Below, one piece after another: positions 8,023 through 10,552 of a stretch of 10,552 nt of DNA. Numbering within the stretch: position 1 is the stretch's first letter; every line of letters starts with the position of its first letter. Source of the DNA: a candidate division WOR-3 bacterium (GTDB lineage Bacteria > SDB-A). The position numbers and the translations under genes are program-made. The notes beneath the pieces are model-generated. The model was not told the origin of the DNA and made no database searches. It was given only the letters and a program-made list of their open reading frames with translations. The DNA is taken from contig JAFGSQ010000060.1 in NCBI GenBank assembly GCA_016934535.1, positions 1 through 10,552 of the forward strand, read 5' to 3'.

Positions 8023-8043
8023 AAAATTTAACCAGTAAATTTT
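8023..8043. terminator. AT-only hairpin between convergent genes
   Basis: AAAATTTA (8023-8030) pairs perfectly with TAAATTTT (8036-8043) across a 5-nt ACCAG loop, 25 nt after the permease stop. The 3' arm ends in four T but no longer T-tract follows, and the stem has no GC pairs. It would be at best a weak terminator. Confidence 0.28.
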
Positions 8044-8059
8044 GTGATTAGTTCAGATC

Positions 8060-8083
8060 TCTTATTTGAAATAGCAAATAAGA
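8060..8083. terminator. Second hairpin between convergent genes
   Basis: TCTTATTTG (8060-8068) is exactly complementary to CAAATAAGA (8075-8083) around a 6-nt loop. It lies midway between the convergent permease and lipoprotein genes, where a bidirectional terminator would be expected. Neither side has a clear T-tract, so termination is an inference from position and pairing. Confidence 0.33.
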
Positions 8084-8187
8084 TTAATCATTACTGATTC
8101 CATGCTTCGTGCAGGAGACAATTTATTTTCTCTGGTCTCATGGTGTACATTTTCTTTATCATAAAATACACAAAAATTTGCATGGTA

Positions 8188-10107
8188 TCAAAACAACTCT
8201 TCGAGGACGAGTTCTATGTCGAGAATCTCATCCCCTCTTTTCAGTTTCAGCTGGATTTTTGTCCCCTCGTCGGATCTGAATATTTCACGTATTTCAGTCA
8301 ATGTCTCAAAATCATTTATGTCTTTACCGTCAATGGATAGAATTAAATCGCCTTTTTCAAGACCTGCTCTGTCGGAGGGGGTTCCTGGCGAGATAAAAAA
8401 CACCTCGACTCCTTCTTCGGTGTCCCATAACCCCATACCGCTTTTGTCTCTCGGGAAATCCCTGCTGAAATCATCGCCCTTTTCAAGTATGATTTGCTGT
8501 TTTTGGTAGTCGAGATACAGGATAAAATGCTTTAACACGCTGTTGCCGAGGTTTCCGGCGTAACGCTTGTCGGCGAAAGCGCCGATGCCCTCCTCTTCCG
8601 GTATGGATATGACGAGGTCCTCTACGACGAAATCCTCTATCCTGACAAAATCAAAAAGCGCTCTTCTGTCGGATATTTCTCCGTCTGCTCCGAAAGAGAT
8701 GGACTCTATCCCTTTTATATCAAGGAGGTCGTTTTCTTCGGCGAAGTGATGATGAAACGACAATCCTGTCGCGCCTATGTCGAGCCGCCACATACCCTGG
8801 TATTTGTCTTCCACGCTCATCGGCACTGTGAACATGTTGCTTTCAAGAGGCGAATCTATTATTGTCCCATCTCCTTTGTATTCAAAACTTTCGGGGAGAT
8901 AAAAAGAAATCCTTTCGTTGGCGTAGTCTATTTTGGTGACGAACCTTGACAGAAAATCATACCCAAGAATACCGTTGACCTTCATTCTTGAGAGTTTTTT
9001 CATAAAATCCTGAATCTCGATCGCGACGACCCTCTGTTCTTTGAACTCCAGGCCTTCTAAACTGAAGGGTGGCAGAGTGGCAAAGGTGACATCCACCGTG
9101 CCACCGACACCCTGTCCTGTGAGTGTGCCCTCAAGTTCAAGGCCGAGTTCTTGTGCGTATTCAAGGCTTATGACTGATGCCGAAGCCCCGCAGTCTAAAA
9201 TCCAAAGACCTTTTTCCCCTTCAATATCCACTTCGATATAGATGTGGTCTTCAACAAAATCAAATGGTATGTCTTCAGAGAATTTGCCGTTTGCGAAAAC
9301 GAAATCCGGTGTGCCTTCTTCTGGCATGATGAAAATTTCATCTTCAATAAAAGGATTTATGTCGTATCTGGTTATTTCTATTATCTGTTTCTGTTTCAGC
9401 GGCATAATTTCAATTTCCTGTCGGAAAGAACAGAAAATTCCGTCTATTTCCCTGTAATCGGAAAATATGGTGTGAGTCTCGTAGGGATGCTTAAAATCGA
9501 TTTTTTTTACGAGATAATAACTTGAAGTGTCGAAATAGCGCCATTCCCTGTCTTCGTTTATGCTGTTTTTCAATTCTACAACGTAACAATACGCGCCGTT
9601 TGCGGTGTCCGCCCCGAGGAATGTAAGTGTGAAAAAATCGGAGTTTTTATTCATGTGTTCGTAATCTGCTAAAAGTTCGGTGATTTTTCTCTCCTGGACG
9701 GTGTTTGGGTCCCTTTGAATTTGAAGTTTTCCGTTCATGTCGACCTGCCAGCTGAATTGTCCGTCATCCCCGGAGGTCTGCGAGATAATGGTGAGGTCAA
9801 CTTCTTCTTTTCTTTTAAGCGGATATTCGTTCCACTGCTTGAAAGTCCCTTCGAGCCCTGTTCCGACTACCGTTATATTTCCTTCTATGTAGTTTGATTT
9901 TTCCCTTCGGATATTTTCGAGTCCGCCCAAGGCTTCGTAGTGTTTTTCGAATATTTCATAAGGGTCCAGAAGTTCTCCCGACCAGGTCGGGCCGGTAGAG
10001 GCGGTGTCAATCACTTCGTTTTCAGTGCTTTTTTTAGAACAGCTCTGAAAAGCAAAAAAACAGAAATTAAATGCCAGAACTGCGGTGAAAAGCGTTGTTT
10101 TTTTCAT
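8188..10107 (-). CDS. Lipoprotein with LolA-like, double aspartyl-protease-like and PDZ domains
   Basis: A 639-residue predicted envelope lipoprotein. The N terminus (M-K-K, hydrophobic 5-20, then Q-S-C at 21-23) looks like a type II signal peptide with a non-ideal lipobox. Residues about 48-265 form a beta-rich region resembling LolA-type or lipoprotein-sorting domains. Two retropepsin-like lobes follow. Lobe 1 has L-D-C-G-A (304-308) and the later G-I-L-G-Y-D-F-L (379-386). Lobe 2 has L-D-I-G-A (442-446) and N-L-G-N-S-V-L (519-525). Canonical aspartic proteases have D-T/S-G, so both lobes lack the usual Thr/Ser (Cys306, Ile444) while keeping Asp305 and Asp443. Residues about 557-639 are a PDZ domain (S-P-G-T-P-S-D-R-A-G-L, then G-D-L-I-L-S-I-D-G). 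Periplasmic or surface proteolysis, or peptide binding if the lobes are inactive, is inferred. It is transcribed alone, convergent to the permease and divergent from vapBC. Confidence 0.87.
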   Translation of the reverse strand: MKKTTLFTAVLAFNFCFFAFQSCSKKSTENEVIDTASTGPTWSGELLDPYEIFEKHYEALGGLENIRREKSNYIEGNITVVGTGLEGTFKQWNEYPLKRKEEVDLTIISQTSGDDGQFSWQVDMNGKLQIQRDPNTVQERKITELLADYEHMNKNSDFFTLTFLGADTANGAYCYVVELKNSINEDREWRYFDTSSYYLVKKIDFKHPYETHTIFSDYREIDGIFCSFRQEIEIMPLKQKQIIEITRYDINPFIEDEIFIMPEEGTPDFVFANGKFSEDIPFDFVEDHIYIEVDIEGEKGLWILDCGASASVISLEYAQELGLELEGTLTGQGVGGTVDVTFATLPPFSLEGLEFKEQRVVAIEIQDFMKKLSRMKVNGILGYDFLSRFVTKIDYANERISFYLPESFEYKGDGTIIDSPLESNMFTVPMSVEDKYQGMWRLDIGATGLSFHHHFAEENDLLDIKGIESISFGADGEISDRRALFDFVRIEDFVVEDLVISIPEEEGIGAFADKRYAGNLGNSVLKHFILYLDYQKQQIILEKGDDFSRDFPRDKSGMGLWDTEEGVEVFFISPGTPSDRAGLEKGDLILSIDGKDINDFETLTEIREIFRSDEGTKIQLKLKRGDEILDIELVLEELF

Positions 10108-10113
10108 AGAAAT

Positions 10114-10120
10114 CTTCCTT
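10114..10120 (-). promoter_or_regulatory. Ribosome binding site of the lipoprotein gene
   Basis: On the minus strand AAGGAAG sits 6 nt before the ATG at 10107. It supports this start, which also places a signal peptide at the N terminus. Confidence 0.7.
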
Positions 10121-10139
10121 ATTTCTGTATGTTTGGTTT

Positions 10140-10169
10140 ATTGATTTTTAAAGTATTTATCAAATCAAT
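10140..10169. promoter_or_regulatory. Interrupted inverted repeat upstream of the lipoprotein gene
   Basis: ATTGATTT (10140-10147) and AAATCAAT (10162-10169) are exact inverted copies separated by 14 nt. They lie 33-62 nt upstream of the lipoprotein ATG. On the minus strand a TAAAAT hexamer at 10168-10173 could be a -10 box, but no good -35 box is spaced for it. The element could be an operator for the lipoprotein gene; in AT-rich DNA it could also be chance. Confidence 0.25.
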
Positions 10170-10234
10170 TTTAGTTCGCATATAAAAAATATAACATGAA
10201 TAAAGGTTGTTTATAAAGGTTTATGAAATCAAAA

Positions 10235-10292
10235 ACAGTATGCATAATATAATGATTGATTATGCATAATACAGTATGTATAATATGCATAA
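10235..10292. promoter_or_regulatory. Four-copy palindromic operator of the vapBC module
   Basis: The element TATG(C/T)ATAA occurs at 10239, 10261, 10275 and 10284; three copies are TATGCATAA, whose first eight bases are a perfect palindrome. A larger direct repeat, ACAGTATGCATAATAT at 10235-10250, returns at 10271-10286 with one change. The copies flank and cover the promoter's -35/-10 spacer, the -10 box and the start-site region. Ribbon-helix-helix antitoxins such as VapB, with or without VapC, bind repeated palindromes like this and repress their own operon. The repeats are directly visible; their role as VapB sites is inferred from family knowledge. Confidence 0.62.
10256..10284 (+). promoter_or_regulatory. 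Sigma70-type promoter of vapBC
   Basis: TTGATT (10256-10261) and a consensus TATAAT (10279-10284) are separated by exactly 17 nt. Transcription would start near 10291, giving a leader of about 13 nt that holds little beyond the ribosome binding site. Two operator-like repeats begin inside the promoter, consistent with autorepression. Confidence 0.68.
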
Positions 10293-10293
10293 G

Positions 10294-10299
10294 AGGAGG
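10294..10299 (+). promoter_or_regulatory. Ribosome binding site of vapB
   Basis: AGGAGG, 4 nt before the ATG at 10304. It fixes the start at 10304 rather than the in-frame ATG at 10256, which lies upstream of the predicted transcription start and within the promoter. Confidence 0.75.
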
Positions 10300-10303
10300 A
10301 AAA

Positions 10304-10495
10304 ATGAGGACGACTTTAGACTTGCCCGAAGATCTTATAAAGGAAGCGATGAGGTTGACAGGGAGCCGAACCAAGACAGAAGTGATAAAATCAGCTCTGA
10401 AATTCTTAATACAAAGGGAAAAGATCAAGGATTTAAAAAGATATTACGGAAAAATTGATCTGGACATAGACCTGAACAGTTTGAGAAAAAGATGA
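10304..10495 (+). CDS. vapB: VapB-type ribbon-helix-helix antitoxin
   Basis: A 63-residue antitoxin. The N terminus M-R-T-T-L-D-L (1-7) is the DNA-binding beta strand; P-E-D-L-I-K-E-A-M (8-16) starts the first helix, and S-R-T-K-T-E-V-I-K-S-A-L (21-32) starts the second. This is the fold of the VapB_antitoxin (DUF2191-like) family. The charged C-terminal part (about 40-63, including D-L-D-I-D-L) is the usual toxin-wrapping tail. Antitoxins of this type neutralise a VapC ribonuclease by binding it and repress their own promoter. The visible repeats upstream fit that. The stop codon overlaps the vapC start by 4 nt (ATGA), so the two are translationally coupled. Length and motifs are typical, with no sign of decay. 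Confidence 0.9.
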   Translation: MRTTLDLPEDLIKEAMRLTGSRTKTEVIKSALKFLIQREKIKDLKRYYGKIDLDIDLNSLRKR

Positions 10496-10552
10496 CCGGA
10501 GTTCTTGTAGATTCTTCTGTTTGGATTGAATATTTTCGAGGTCATAATGTGA
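10492..10552 (+). CDS. vapC: VapC-type PIN toxin, N-terminal fragment cut by window end
   Basis: The ATG at 10492 overlaps the vapB stop by 4 nt. The 20 visible codons read M-T-G-V-L-V-D-S-S-V-W-I-E-Y-F-R-G and onward, the standard opening of VapC PIN-domain ribonucleases. D7 is the first catalytic aspartate, in V-D-S-S-V-W. VapC toxins cleave tRNA or rRNA when freed from VapB. The rest, including the remaining acidic active-site residues, lies outside the window, so integrity cannot be judged. Confidence 0.87.
   Translation, partial: MTGVLVDSSVWIEYFRGHNV

Noticed and set aside
8140-8340. Small + strand open frame starting in the convergent gap
   Set aside because: Most of it is antisense to the PDZ domain of the lipoprotein, with no good ribosome binding site and no family features.
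10201-10221. Direct repeat TAAAGGTT with 13-nt period as possible iterons
   Set aside because: Only two copies of an 8-mer in AT-rich DNA, with no replication gene nearby.
10256-10303. A longer VapB with a start at the ATG at 10256
   Set aside because: This region contains the promoter (TTGATT-17-TATAAT) and operator repeats; the family begins at M-R-T-T-L-D-L, and AGGAGG precedes the ATG at 10304.

Overview
The window looks like a stretch of chromosome from an uncultured bacterium with moderate GC. AGA/AGG arginine and ATA isoleucine codons are common, Shine-Dalgarno sites are purine-rich, and one gene uses a TTG start. TMEM260-like (DUF2723) glycosyltransferases together with a lipoprotein carrying aspartyl-protease and PDZ domains suggest an FCB-group or WOR-3-like lineage. 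That placement is a low-confidence inference from gene content. No rRNA, tRNA, CRISPR array, insertion sequence or phage gene was seen.

Region 1 (1-7998, + strand) is a tightly packed run of six genes. In order: the 3' end of a TMEM260-like membrane glycosyltransferase; a second, shorter, full-length paralogue; a PIN-PhoH fusion ATPase/ribonuclease (PhoH2 type); a soluble HD-domain phosphohydrolase; an ABC ATPase of the NatA type; and its NatB-like ABC-2 permease. Gaps are 10 nt, a short overlap, 42 nt, and two 4-nt stop/start overlaps, so most of it is probably co-transcribed. The one plausible break is the 42-nt gap after the PhoH2 gene, which holds a perfect 11-bp hairpin and a 13-bp palindrome. 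The transporter pair is a clear functional unit. The link between envelope glycosylation, RNA metabolism and the HD enzyme is only suggested by position.

Region 2 (7999-8187) is an AT-rich gap between convergent genes with two perfect short hairpins, possibly weak bidirectional terminators. Region 3 (8188-10107, - strand) is a single gene for a predicted lipoprotein. It has a LolA-like N-terminal domain, two aspartyl-protease-like lobes with non-canonical active-site motifs (DCGA and DIGA), and a C-terminal PDZ domain.

Region 4 (10108-10552) is a divergent gap followed by a VapBC toxin-antitoxin module on the + strand. The module has a well-formed promoter overlapped by four copies of a palindromic TATG(C/T)ATAA operator-like element. 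It continues with the complete 63-residue VapB antitoxin and the first 20 codons of the VapC PIN toxin, cut by the window end.

I see no clearly new system. The points most worth checking are the altered catalytic motifs of the double-lobe protease, the tandem divergent glycosyltransferases fused by position to a PhoH2/HD pair, and the multi-site VapB operator.
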